The notes beneath the pieces are model-generated. The model did not search any database and was not told the origin of the DNA. It saw only the letters and a program-made list of their open reading frames with translations. This document shows positions 55,151 to 64,000 of a stretch of 64,000 nt of DNA, one piece after another. How positions within the stretch are numbered: position 1 is the first letter of the stretch; the number at the start of each line of letters is the position of its first letter. Where the stretch lies: assembly GCA_963921935.1 (NCBI GenBank), contig OY998175.1:230476122-230540121 (forward strand). The letters are read 5' to 3'. The position numbers and the translations under genes are program-made. Origin of the DNA: Galeruca laticollis. Its lineage: Eukaryota > Arthropoda > Insecta > Coleoptera > Chrysomelidae.

Positions 55151-55354
55151 GATATGTATTTCCCAACAGAAATATTATTTTTAAAAAGATATTTTATTTA
55201 ATTACTACAAAGAGAGATGTTATTCTCGGAGTGGTTATACAAAAACTGATTTACATATATAAAGCAACTAAAGAACTATGATAACAAGTATACATGAATT
55301 CTAACTAATGATATCTGATACGGTGCAGGTGCAGCGAATTATGACCTCGTAACT
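55150..55354 (-). repeat. Gypsy2 5' LTR
   Basis: 205-bp partner of 50325-50529, followed outward by TAAT (55355-55358). Confidence 0.9.
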
Positions 55355-55358
55355 TAAT

Positions 55359-56335
55359 TGTTGTTCTTATATCGTGACTTCTAGCCCACCACTGCCGAGC
55401 AGAAATAGAATTAGTAAATTGAATAACACCTGTTGGTGATCATATTTCCAAGTTTTTTTCGGTGATCTCATAACCTTATTTTCTTGTTGCAATGTATACA
55501 ATGCAATCGTTCGGCAACTGTTATGATAGTAAATAATGAGACTCTCTGTATTGCTTACTTCTTCGTAAAATTCATTATTTTCGCCAAATGCTCTTAGAGC
55601 TTGCATTAAATTTTCTGTTTCTGATGAATGCAAAGCTTGAAACCGCCCTTTAACTCGTTTATATTTATTTGTACAAAAGACAAATAACTTATCATCGCTA
55701 CTTTCAGATGTTGATGTTTCGCTTTCCTCAATATCTACTGAAGACCTAATTCCCTTTGTTTCTTCATCAGACATTTCTGTGAAAAAAATAATTGATTTCA
55801 ACTTCAATTTCATTACCGTTCTTATATATCTTAAAACTGCTCATAATTTGAAATTAACTAATGCTAATTAATATATATTTAGTAGTAAACATCCCGAGGC
55901 AGAATTTTATTTGATAGTATAGGGAAAATAATATAAAATCTTTTAATATTTTGCCACTGAACCCCCCTCATAATTCCGGATTCAACACCTTCAGCGGCAG
56001 AATTATTTTTTTCAGGAGGTTCAGCAGCAAAATAAAACAAAAATTCTGCCTCGGGATGTTTCTGTGAAGTTACCGGTTAAAAAAATTGCTACTGGCGATA
56101 TTTTTTCATTACAGCAAGAAAGTTTTTGTAACACTTCACATGATAGCCTGCATTATTATTAACTTACTCTGGCAAAGAAACGTCATGAAATTTCGAATTA
56201 TGTTGTTTCCTAATTTTTAATATTGATTTGCTTTTATCTCAAGTACTTGTTGTAAATTTTACAGTTTTTGCATCAATATCTTGGTTGCAAATCACACAAA
56301 CCACGTGCTCCAATTCCATCTTACTCACTATTTAC
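55359..56335 (-). pseudogene. Element B protein, N-terminal zinc-binding region
   Basis: On the minus strand an ATG at ~56320 gives MELEHVVCVICNQDIDAKTV, then after stops GYHVKCYKNFLAV (C-x2-C ... H-x3-C-Y). From 55775 a second block reads LFVFCTNKYKRVKGR and YYHNSCRTIALYTLQ. This mirrors the Cys-rich N-terminus of element A (AVCFLCKEPVS ... H). The frame ends at the Gypsy2 insertion and resumes at 50320. Several stops, possibly also a lost intron boundary near 56160. It is the 5' part of the gene at 48490-50320. Confidence 0.55.
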
Positions 56336-56605
56336 TTAAATGTGAATATAAAATGACAATACACAAAGATAACTGCATAATCACTGTATGAGTAGTAAAG
56401 ATTAATATATAATTGAATTTTTTAACTTTGAATAGCTCACAACATAAAACAGCGAAATTCTTCGTGAAATAGTTGAACAGGACTTCAACGTAGGTAAATC
56501 GTTGTTAAAACTGATGAAATTTTCCGATTCAAATCTTTCTACAAAAGCAGGTACACGACCCTCCAATTTTACCGTTAGATAAACTGTCTCATTCGCATCA
56601 CTGTC

Positions 56606-57036
56606 TCTCACTCGCACTCCCATAGCATCTTTCCCCTCGCGTGTCAAGGACAGAACTGCCTGTGATTGTACCAACTTACTTTAAATCGTTTAAAGAAACA
56701 TATCTGTAAATTTCAACTTTACAGAATAAAGTTTATTTTAATTTACACATAATACACCTTCATGCTCACCTGTCAGGTACTTGTGCTCATCGAAAACGCC
56801 TGTCAATTTTTTTTTGAACTTAATAACAAATAAACTTAATGGTAAAACAATTTAAAGCTTACAGGAACAAGTTTTTTTTTCAAATGTTTCTTACACTTTC
56901 AAAAATATAGGGGTTGATGACGTGCAGGGCTGAGGCGTGCCGGGCGATGGTCATTGTACTTAGGCAACAATGACTCATCACCATAAGAATTTCTAGCCTT
57001 ACAGACACACCGTTACTCGGACTGTCCACTAGCTCT
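56606..57036 (-). repeat. Right TIR of element B
   Basis: Reverse complement of 47942-48380, ending ACTAGCTCT at 57036. Confidence 0.88.
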
Positions 57037-57108
57037 TGGTCTAGAATGAGGGATGGATATTTTGGTCCCTAATTCGATCGTTCTGGTTGTTATGAGATAA
57101 ACAACTTA

Positions 57109-57600
57109 TTATGTGAATAATGTACCATGCAGAAGCCTACACTCACTATCAAGGGTGTCTACTGCGCGACTAGCGGCTCTGAGTGTGCCACGAAGATTTT
57201 TTGGGAGACAATTATTGAAAAAATTTGTGGATATTTTGGTTATAAAGTCCTTGATAGTAGATATATTTGCTTGTTCATGTAGCCAAGTATTTTTGGGAAG
57301 TCTTGGGTAAACTGTAGTGTATTTGATTGCCATACGATGCCATACTTATTCTGTACCACCTGCAAAGTGTTAAAGTTGTGTTTCGTGGCTGTAAAGCATG
57401 CTGGAGCTGCGTATGTTAATATAGGTCGAATAATGTGTTTATATATTGTAATTTTGTTTGTTGTTGAGAGATAACTATTCTTGCAAATTAACGGGTAAAG
57501 TTTACTCATTGCAATTTTCGCCTTCAATACCTGTTGGGCAATATGCGCATTGGCATTTGTATTGCCATGCATAGTATAGCCCAGATATTTTAATGTATTA
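57109..57600 (-). pseudogene. LINE C fragment: RT thumb / C-terminus of a Jockey-like element
   Basis: Reads YTMHGNTNANAHIAQQVL, KLYPLICKNSYLSTTNKI, IIRPILTYAAPACF and, after a frameshift near 57330, WLHEQANISTIKDFITKIS, matching the region downstream of RT motif 7 in Jockey-type LINEs. Only this C-terminal piece is present. Confidence 0.75.
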
Positions 57601-57604
57601 CTGG

Positions 57605-57945
57605 GATTGATATTCAGCTCACTAAAACCAGTACAACGGGTGCTATGGTACTTGAAGTACCAGTTTTTTGTAATTTTTGGAGAATTTTCAGTTTGTTAGC
57701 ACGATACATCCCCCAGAGAATCTACGATTGATCAATTTTATGATTGAATATTGTTCAAGGTGTCTTACAGATGTACGCTATTGATTTTCAGTTGACTAAA
57801 GCGAGTACAGCGGGTCCTATAAATCCAGATATACTAAATTTTTGGTTATTTTTGGAGAAATTTTGGTTTGTAGGCACGATACATCCCCCGAAGTGTATAC
57901 AAGTAACAAGTTTATGATAGAATATTGTTCAGGGCCACAGATGCG
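57605..57945. repeat. ~172-bp tandem satellite, locus 2 (about two units)
   Basis: ACAACGGGTGCTATGGTACT at 57633 and the related ACAGCGGGTCCTAT at 57807, with TTAGCACGATACATCCCC / TAGGCACGATACATCCCC blocks. Same unit and orientation as 45790-46225. Confidence 0.8.
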
Positions 57946-58864
57946 GAAAAGTTAGTTTTAATCTTTAAAACCATTTATTTTTATTTCACATACATCAATT
58001 TTTGATGTTCTCTCTTGTTTCATATGTTTTAACGTTATGAATAATGATTTTTGGTTAACTTTTTATGCTGTTTTCTTGTCACGATATCCCCTTTTTTCTT
58101 TTATTATTTTTTGACTAGGTTTTTTTGTAAACACGATAAATAGCTAAATTAAACTAATCTCGGATTTTTTTCAATCTGATAAACTTAAACTCAGATAGTT
58201 GCAAATAAACGTACGTTTATTATCAACAATAACAGTGGCGTAACAATTGGGTAGCAGGGCTGGCAAAACGCCTCGGGCCCCCGACCCAAGAGGACCCCGG
58301 CCCAAGATGGCGCGAGCTCAAAAATATCTTTTTACATTGTACCTGAGTATTTTATTTTATATGAAAAGTACATTTTCATAAGTTCTGCTTAAAATTCAAA
58401 GTGAGACAACCAAAGACCATAATACAATTTCAAGTTAATCATTAAGCGTTTCAACCAACCTAAACAAAAAGATGTACACGTTACCCGTGACGAGTAATTT
58501 CACGTACTTATGACCGTTAAAAAACTGTTAAATGAAAATACCGGTAATGGCACATTTCTATTCCTTTTAGAACGCATCCATTGGTTTCTACATATTTTGT
58601 CGCGGTACGTTGGCAGCGCGGGTGATTATTGACGATCGGGGATTTTCCCATTTTGTTTTCACTTTTTTCGTGGCGCTGCTGCTGGGGCGAGCTAGCAACA
58701 CTATGTTAGGGGAATTCCGGATTTGATATTGTTTTATGAGGGCTCTACTGACTGCGTATTCTTTGTGTGATTATTTTTTGAGTATTGTTGAGTTATTAGG
58801 AAAATACGACTTGATTTTACGAGAATTGTTAAGTAAACCAAAGGGCCAGATAAAATGAAAAAGT
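57946..58864. other. Unassigned non-coding segment
   Basis: Includes a locally GC-rich stretch (58240-58310). No gene, RNA or repeat structure recognised. Confidence 0.4.
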
Positions 58865-59202
58865 CCAAAAATACAAAATGAGCTAATTTCTGTCCTGGTT
58901 CTAAAAGTAGAAAATGCACTCATAAATAAAATAAATGCCGCACCATTCTACTCTATCGTATTCGATACTACTCAAGATATTTCAAAAATTGATCAAATGT
59001 GTGAACTTTACCGTTATTGTATCGTATGATCGAAAAAGATGATAATGGGATCCCAAAGGCACTTGTCATTAAAGACACATTTTTAGGATTTCAGGAAGTT
59101 AAAGATCAAACTGCCTTAGCAATGTCAAAGCAAATGATTAAATCCATAAGTGACAAAAATATTCCTCTAAATAAGTGTCGAGGACAAGGATATGATGGTG
59201 CT
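58865..59202 (+). pseudogene. hAT-like transposase fragment interrupted by BEL2
   Basis: Reads NELISVLVLKVENALINKI, APFYSIVFDTTQDISKIDQ, CELYRYC, and after a frameshift near 59023 GIPKALVIKDTFLGFQEV and CRGQGYDGA at 59202. This matches the zf-TTF/DUF4371 hAT transposase core, in which DxTxDxS holds a catalytic Asp. The coding similarity stops exactly at the TGTCGATAGC terminus of the BEL2 LTR; the remainder should lie beyond the right window edge. Confidence 0.75.
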
Positions 59203-59460
59203 TGTCGATAGCTGGTTCTGGATTTTTAATTTTATGGAAATAAGTGATAAATTGGAATATAACTTTATTCTTACAAAAACAACGTGAACATGACAATCGA
59301 TAACAATCAACGTGAATCGTCTTCTTTTTGACGTCTTTCAATTTTTGTTTGACAAGCATGCGTCAGTGAGCGGACTGTGAACATGTTGCCGTTGTGATAA
59401 TTATAATACAACAATATTCATGTTTTTAAAGCACAGCGACAGTTTTAAAGCGCAGCGACA
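59203..59460 (-). repeat. BEL2 3' LTR
   Basis: Minus strand begins TGTCGCTGCGCTTTAAAACT after a purine tract and ends GAACCAGCTATCGACA at the hAT junction, i.e. TG...CA. No second copy is in the window, so the limits rest on the purine tract, the TG/CA ends and the hAT break. Confidence 0.75.
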
Positions 59461-59472
59461 TGCCGGCCACCT
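59461..59472 (-). promoter_or_regulatory. BEL2 polypurine tract
   Basis: Minus strand AAGGTGGCCGGCA precedes the LTR TGTCGCTG; purine-rich only in part. Confidence 0.5.
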
Positions 59473-59558
59473 TGAAAGTTTATGCTTTCAAATAATTAAA
59501 TTAACAATAAAAAACAGCTTACAGAACAAATACATAAAAAATTAAAATAAGCTGTAAA

Positions 59559-61274
59559 CTAAAGTTCAGATTCAATGTCTGGTAAAGGAAATATTTTATT
59601 TATAGCTCTTTGCACTATCTTTCCACTAGATAATCTTACACTAACCACTCGTGAGACACCGTCTCTACCCTGGTGAAATTCCGTAATTCTGGCCATCGGC
59701 CATCTCAAAGGAGGTGTATCCTCTTCTACCAGTATAACGAGAGAATCAACCTTGCATTGATTCGTTATATCTTTCTTCCATTTGGACCGCTTCTGCAGAA
59801 AGGAAAGGTAATCGCGTGACCAAGCCTTCCAAAACTGCTGGTACAGCTGTTGAATGCGGTGAAATCTGGTAAGTCTATTCGAGTTAGCATTGTCTTCGGG
59901 AATTTGTGGCATCGCTAAGAGTGATTCTCCTACTAGGAAATGCGCTGGGGTCAAAGGAAGGTAATCATTGGGATCTTGGGAAATAGGAACAAGGGGTCGT
60001 GAATTGAGACAAGCTTCGATCTGTGTCAAAATAGTGTGCAATTCATCGAAACGAACTAAACTTTCCCCTAAAATGCGTCTGAGATGAAATTTTAAAGATT
60101 TCACAGCGGCTTCCCAAAGCCCCCCCATATGCGGTGATCTTGCAGGTATAAAACTCCACTTTATTTCATTGTTTACTAGAAAATAATGTATTTTCTCGTT
60201 ATGAGTTTTGTTGTTAAGTAAATCAAATAGCTCTACAAAATAATTATTGGCTCCTTGGAAGTTACCTCCGTTATCGGAATGAATTATGTAAGGTTTTCCG
60301 CGACGTGATATGAAGCGCTTTAGAGCATTGAGAAACCCGTCTGTTGTTAGGTCGAGAACCAATTCGATATGAACAGCACGTGTCGTGAAACATATAAAAA
60401 CGCAAATGTACGATTTTACAAATTTACTGTTGCGCAAAGTACCCTCCCTGACCAATATTGGTCCCGCGTAATCAACACCACACTGATTGAAAGGGCGAGT
60501 TGGTATAACGCGAGATGTAGGAAGTTGCCCCATTAAATACCCTGCCGGTTTGGGTTTAACCTTGAAACATACGATACATTGCTTTATTACCTTTTTCACT
60601 AAATTTTTGCCGTGAACTGGCCAATACTGCAAACGAATTATCGATAATAAATTTTGAGCCCCGGCATGAAGATTACGTGGATGCTGTTCCTTTATAATAA
60701 GGTAAGTTAAAGGGTCGTCACGAGGAAGGATAATTGGATGTTTAGCGTTATAATCTAGAAATGCATTTTTCAAGCGCCCAGCTACACGAAGTATCTCGTC
60801 AGAATCTAAAAATGGCGCTAAATTTAAAATTGGACTTCGTGAACAAATATTTTTATTTGAATTTAAGCAATCACTCTCCTGAGAATAATGGTTCCTTTGC
60901 GCTAATCTGATCAAATTTGATTTTGCCATTTTCATCTCATCTGTCGTTAAACTGAGTTCACTAAATCTTTTGCCCCATTTTAAAACGTTAAAGAACCTAT
61001 AAATATACCCCACCACGCGTATTAGTTTGGTAAAGCTGGAGTAACGTTTAAAAAGCTCATTTGAAAATTCATTTTCGTTTTTCCTTGAAACCAAAGAAAT
61101 TATATTAGATTTAAGTTCAGGTAAGTCAACTTTATTCGGTAAATTTAAATCTTTAAGATTCTCTTGAATTTTACGTAGAAAAGTAGGGCCGATCCACCAC
61201 AGATTACAATCTGTAAGTGTGCGAGGATCAGTTCCGCGAGAAATCAAATCAGCGGGATTGTTTTCGCTTGTCAC
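59559..61274 (-). CDS. BEL2 integrase region with DUF5641-like tail
   Basis: Continuous 571-codon segment of pol. After NPADLISRG (end of RNase H) come an integrase zinc-binding domain (EQHPRNLHAGAQNLL ... CIVCFKVK), the core with D in CGVDYAGP, D in IHSDNGGNFQGA and E in SPHMGGLWEAAVKS, then FLVGESLL and the C-terminal SPPLRWPMARI-like motif (TPPLRWPMARI). All key residues are present. It is in the same frame as the RT segment, separated by one TAA near 61310, so it is translated separately only if that stop is real. Confidence 0.92.
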   Translation of the reverse strand: MTSENNPADLISRGTDPRTLTDCNLWWIGPTFLRKIQENLKDLNLPNKVDLPELKSNIISLVSRKNENEFSNELFKRYSSFTKLIRVVGYIYRFFNVLKWGKRFSELSLTTDEMKMAKSNLIRLAQRNHYSQESDCLNSNKNICSRSPILNLAPFLDSDEILRVAGRLKNAFLDYNAKHPIILPRDDPLTYLIIKEQHPRNLHAGAQNLLSIIRLQYWPVHGKNLVKKVIKQCIVCFKVKPKPAGYLMGQLPTSRVIPTRPFNQCGVDYAGPILVREGTLRNSKFVKSYICVFICFTTRAVHIELVLDLTTDGFLNALKRFISRRGKPYIIHSDNGGNFQGANNYFVELFDLLNNKTHNEKIHYFLVNNEIKWSFIPARSPHMGGLWEAAVKSLKFHLRRILGESLVRFDELHTILTQIEACLNSRPLVPISQDPNDYLPLTPAHFLVGESLLAMPQIPEDNANSNRLTRFHRIQQLYQQFWKAWSRDYLSFLQKRSKWKKDITNQCKVDSLVILVEEDTPPLRWPMARITEFHQGRDGVSRVVSVRLSSGKIVQRAINKIFPLPDIESEL

Positions 61275-61310
61275 ATGTTGCCAATCGTCAACATTCGTTA
61301 AATTAGTAAT

Positions 61311-62666
61311 TTAAGTAACTCGATTCGCGACAAATGTTTTTAATTGAATAGGGTTTATTCTTAGCCAAGCTAAGACAATCGTAGAGTCACTATAGTATAC
61401 TGTTTTACAAATCGAAACATCTAGTGACCGCTTAACCGTGTTTATTAATTTTGATAATAGATGAGCTGCGAGTAATTCAAGCCTTGGCATTGTTACTCTT
61501 TTTATCGGTGCCACCTTTGATTTCGCGCATAAAAGTCGTGAATAACGTTGCCCGTTTGAATCTTCGGAACACATATAAATACAGGCTCCATATGCCTTTT
61601 CCGAAGCGTCGGAAAAGCCGTGCATTTCTATTGTTACCGGATGACTACAAATTACTTGTCTAGGTACCTCAAAATTTTGTAAAGTTTTTAGTTGGTAATA
61701 AAATTGAAACCATTGGTCATGAAGCTCCGGTGGTAATATTTCGTCCCAATGTAACTTTAGTAACCAAAGACTTTGTACAATAATTTTCGCTTTTATGACA
61801 ACCGGGCCAATTAAACCTAATGGGTCGTAAATCTTTGCGATTGCTGAAAGTATCGCTCGTTTAGTGACATATGCATTATCAAACTCTATGTTAATGGAAT
61901 ATAACAATGCATCTTGTTCAGGAATCCAAGCAATTCCTAAAATTTTGAATTCTTTTGTTTCGGGTCTCATTACTAAATTTTCGATATCAGAATCCATGTT
62001 TGCAATTTCGTTAACGAGAGAATCTTTATTCGAGGTCCATTTTCTTAGCAAAAATCCTGCGCTACCTAAAATTTCGGTAAGCTCATGGACTATTTCCATA
62101 GCTTCTTGATGAGTTTGTATACTGACCAAAAGATCGTCCATATAAAAAGAGTTTAAAATTACATTACACGTTCTAGGATACTTATTTTGAAATATATGAG
62201 CTAACTCTACTAAACATCGAGTTGCGAGAAAAGGTGCACAACTAGTGCCGTACGTTACAGTAGCTAATTTAAAAACCTTAATCGGTTCGTCACTATTAGA
62301 TCGCCATAAAATTTGTTGATATTTTCTATCTTCTGGAGCGACTAATATCTGTCGGAACATCATTTTAATATCCGCGCTTAAAACTATTGGTCTTAACCTT
62401 AAACGTAATACAATAGAAAACAACTCGTCTTGTATATAAGGACCTGTTAATAATATATCATTTAGGGATAAACCGTTATTAGATTTTTGAGACGCGTCAA
62501 ACACCACGCGACATTTTGTAGTGAGGCTCGACTCTCGAATAACCGGGTGATGTGGCATAAAATAACTTATATATTTAGGACCTTCAATATTTTCAAAATA
62601 ACCACTAAAATTCATATGACTTAGTTTTTCATATTCATTCATGAATTCGAAATAATTTTTAAACAA
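61311..62666 (-). CDS. BEL2 reverse transcriptase and RNase H
   Basis: 451 codons: SSLTTKCRVVFDASQKS, IVLSADIKMMFRQIL, TYGTSCAPFLATRCL and the catalytic YMDD (SFYMDDLLVS), then RNase H with IEMHGFSDASEKAYGA, VTMPRLELLAAHLL and YYSDSTIVLAWL. It is in frame with the Gag-PR segment upstream and the integrase downstream. The TAA at 62691-62693 precedes it and a TAA near 61310 ends it. Otherwise intact. Confidence 0.93.
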   Translation of the reverse strand: MFKNYFEFMNEYEKLSHMNFSGYFENIEGPKYISYFMPHHPVIRESSLTTKCRVVFDASQKSNNGLSLNDILLTGPYIQDELFSIVLRLRLRPIVLSADIKMMFRQILVAPEDRKYQQILWRSNSDEPIKVFKLATVTYGTSCAPFLATRCLVELAHIFQNKYPRTCNVILNSFYMDDLLVSIQTHQEAMEIVHELTEILGSAGFLLRKWTSNKDSLVNEIANMDSDIENLVMRPETKEFKILGIAWIPEQDALLYSINIEFDNAYVTKRAILSAIAKIYDPLGLIGPVVIKAKIIVQSLWLLKLHWDEILPPELHDQWFQFYYQLKTLQNFEVPRQVICSHPVTIEMHGFSDASEKAYGACIYMCSEDSNGQRYSRLLCAKSKVAPIKRVTMPRLELLAAHLLSKLINTVKRSLDVSICKTVYYSDSTIVLAWLRINPIQLKTFVANRVT

Positions 62667-62690
62667 TTCTTTATCTCGTTTTAAACGCGT

Positions 62691-63830
62691 TTAGATGCTT
62701 AAAAACCGTCTTAAGGCTGCTGCCTTGGAATCTCCTAGCTCAATTTCTACGTTTTTATCTAGTAAATGAGCAAAGGGTAATCTTACTATGAAACGACCTT
62801 CACGCGTTTGAGTTGTTGTATCCTTGAAATATTCCTCGCAAAAGGAATCTTTTAGGGACAATGATTTCACCTGAGGAATCTCGTCTAGTTGCCAAAACTT
62901 AGTCAACTTCATGTCTAACTGTTCATTAGATATGTTATGATTAAAGTTACATAATTTATTTGAAACCAATTCGCTATTAATGATTCTTCCGGTTAGAATC
63001 CATCCGAAATGCGTTTCTATCAATACTGGACCGTGTTCGCTTAATTTCAATTTACCGTTTTGTAAAATAGCATAAAATATTTCAGCCCCTAAAAGAATAT
63101 CGACTTTTTTGGGTTTATTAAATTTAACATCAGCTAATTTGATCGATGAAGGAATTTTGATCAAATCGCTATTGAAATCTGTTACGGGTAATTTTTCCGT
63201 TATTCTTGGAATGACTAAAAATTCCAAATGTGCATTAAACTTACTTAATCTTGATTTAATGTTCGTTTTTACCTTGTATTTTATTTTTGTTTTAGTTTGC
63301 CCCATACCTACGATCGGAATCAACGTGTTTTCTCTATAAAGTTTAAGTTTATTAGAAAATGTTTCTGTTATTAAATTCGACTGACTTCCGGAATCTAACA
63401 ATGCCGTGCATTCTACAAGATTTCCTGTATTGTCCTGAATTAAAGCCGTGGCTGTAGATAACAATACTTGCGAACTATTATTATTCGAAACTTGACATAT
63501 TTTTGCTAAATTTATTATTTGATTATCCGATATTCGCGACGAACTTTCTTTTGATTCGCTTGGTATGTAAGAATGATTAGATACCGTTGTATCATGGTGA
63601 GAATTATTCTCTTCTACTCTAGAATGTACGTCTTTATTCTCGTCGCTAACGTGTAAAGAAGTATTATGCTTGTTTCCGCATTTTTTGCAGCCACTCGATT
63701 TGCACTGAAATTTATAATGTCCGAAACGCAGACAATTCGAACATACTTTAAGCTCTCTAACCTTTTCCAATTTTTGTTCAATAGACAGTTTTAAAAACTC
63801 CGCACATTGATTATAGGAAATGTGATTCAT
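62691..63830 (-). CDS. BEL2 Gag C-terminus and A17-type protease
   Basis: 379 codons. Residues 30-43 form a CCHC knuckle (CSNCLRFGHYKFQC) and 48-60 a second C/H set (CKKCGNKHNTSLH). The protease around residue 143 has ALLDSGSQSNLIT (catalytic D) and ILLGAEIFYAIL, then HFGWILTGRI, as in BEL/Pao DUF1758 and DUF1759-linked regions. The ATG at 63830 is internal: upstream Gag (FYKCRLCN) is readable one frame off, so a single frameshift lies near 63815. Confidence 0.88.
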   Translation of the reverse strand: MNHISYNQCAEFLKLSIEQKLEKVRELKVCSNCLRFGHYKFQCKSSGCKKCGNKHNTSLHVSDENKDVHSRVEENNSHHDTTVSNHSYIPSESKESSSRISDNQIINLAKICQVSNNNSSQVLLSTATALIQDNTGNLVECTALLDSGSQSNLITETFSNKLKLYRENTLIPIVGMGQTKTKIKYKVKTNIKSRLSKFNAHLEFLVIPRITEKLPVTDFNSDLIKIPSSIKLADVKFNKPKKVDILLGAEIFYAILQNGKLKLSEHGPVLIETHFGWILTGRIINSELVSNKLCNFNHNISNEQLDMKLTKFWQLDEIPQVKSLSLKDSFCEEYFKDTTTQTREGRFIVRLPFAHLLDKNVEIELGDSKAAALRRFLSI

Positions 63831-64000
63831 TATTACATAGTCGACATTTATAAAATTTCATTACAATATATGATTGTGAAACAAACCTGTTTTTCTTATC
63901 CATATCTTTTATTTCCGTGTTATGTTTTACATTACTCTTAAAACTACTATTCTCTTTCTGAATTTCTACCTTTTCGTTAAACGATTCTTCTAATCTACTA
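63831..64000 (-). pseudogene. BEL2 Gag, upstream part cut by window edge
   Basis: Minus strand reads SRLEESFNEKVEIQKENSSF and ends MKFYKCRLCNNESHF, joining the zinc-knuckle region after a one-base shift. The rest of Gag lies to the right of the window. Confidence 0.55.

Larger units (their letters stand above)
50325..55354 (-). mobile_element. Errantivirus-like Ty3/Gypsy element (Gypsy2), internally deleted
   Basis: 205-bp LTRs at 50325-50529 and 55150-55354, TAAT target duplication at 50321-50324 and 55355-55358, PBS and polypurine tract. Gag, protease, RT and RNase H are followed directly by the 3' part of an env-like gene; the whole integrase is missing. PBS type and Gag/PR resemble the 17.6/297/gypsy group. 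It is inserted in the gene of element B. Confidence 0.92.
47942..57036 (-). mobile_element. Academ-like DNA transposon B, 9.1 kb with ~435-bp TIRs, carrying nested Gypsy2
   Basis: 47942-48380 and 56606-57036 are reverse complements from AGAGCTAGT inward (e.g. CTGTAAGGCTAGAAATTCTT on both). Between them a minus-strand gene of the [S/T]GCD PIN-like superfamily runs from ~56335 to ~48490, interrupted by Gypsy2 (50325-55354). Without Gypsy2 the element is ~4.06 kb. The target duplication is not obvious. TIR divergence is visible but moderate, so the element is older than Gypsy1 or the PLE pair. Confidence 0.72.
59203..64000 (-). mobile_element. BEL/Pao element BEL2, 3' LTR to Gag, continues past the window
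   Basis: 258-bp 3' LTR (59203-59460), polypurine tract, and on the minus strand Gag, A17 protease, RT, RNase H, integrase and DUF5641-like tail in one frame interrupted by only two stops. It is inserted in a hAT copy. The 5' LTR is outside the window. Confidence 0.92.

Noticed and set aside
56402..56674. 90-codon minus-strand frame
   Set aside because: It crosses the inner end of element B's right TIR and shows no family similarity; the real N-terminus reads from ~56320 in another frame.

Overview
The window is a densely nested graveyard of eukaryotic transposable elements. I recognise no certain host gene. The mix (Penelope-like elements, Ty3/Gypsy, an errantivirus-like Gypsy, BEL/Pao, Jockey-like LINEs, mariner, hAT, long-TIR DNA transposons) with AT-rich sequence, long AT microsatellites and minisatellites points to an insect or other arthropod with a repeat-rich genome. 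Species cannot be fixed from the sequence.

Layout. 1-5036: two tandem, almost identical Penelope-like units with an intact 819-residue RT/GIY-YIG protein and hammerhead-like motifs. 5037-5692: a fold-back palindrome between two (TA)n tracts. 5693-16217: a long Ty3/Gypsy element with ~2.1-kb LTRs, a broken gag and an intact 1401-residue pol carrying two retropepsin-like domains. 18285-19510: rearranged pieces of a PIN/XPG-like, Cys-rich transposon protein. 21215-22873: a hairpin-containing minisatellite with five-unit higher-order structure, then a 48-bp array. 23627-28545: degraded BEL/Pao. 28988-30268: a mariner with one catalytic Asp lost. 30641-34215: LINE A with a (TCTA)n tail.

34255-41390: LINE B, split in frame by a 4.7-kb DNA transposon (35578-40306) whose ends read CACTCAGA and whose main protein resembles CACTA/TNP2 transposases. 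42141-45405: a DNA transposon with ~270-bp TIRs and an internally deleted SGCDTTS-type protein gene. 45480-47640: fragments of a second Penelope-like family and a ~172-bp satellite. 47942-57036: a 9.1-kb long-TIR transposon carrying a second, longer member of the same protein superfamily, interrupted by an integrase-less errantivirus-like Gypsy (50325-55354, TSD TAAT). 57109-57945: LINE fragment and more of the 172-bp satellite. 58865-59202: hAT fragment interrupted by a nearly intact BEL/Pao element that runs off the right edge.

The two most interesting systems are (i) the CACTA-like element, because its boundaries are fixed by restoring the LINE B reading frame and its two proteins belong to families I know only as unnamed multi-copy proteins, and (ii) the set of three Academ-like loci with a zinc-binding N-terminus, PIN/XPG-like core and Cys-rich tail. 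Insertion order can be read: Gypsy2 is younger than the long-TIR element it interrupts, the CACTA-like element is younger than LINE B, and BEL2 is younger than the hAT copy.
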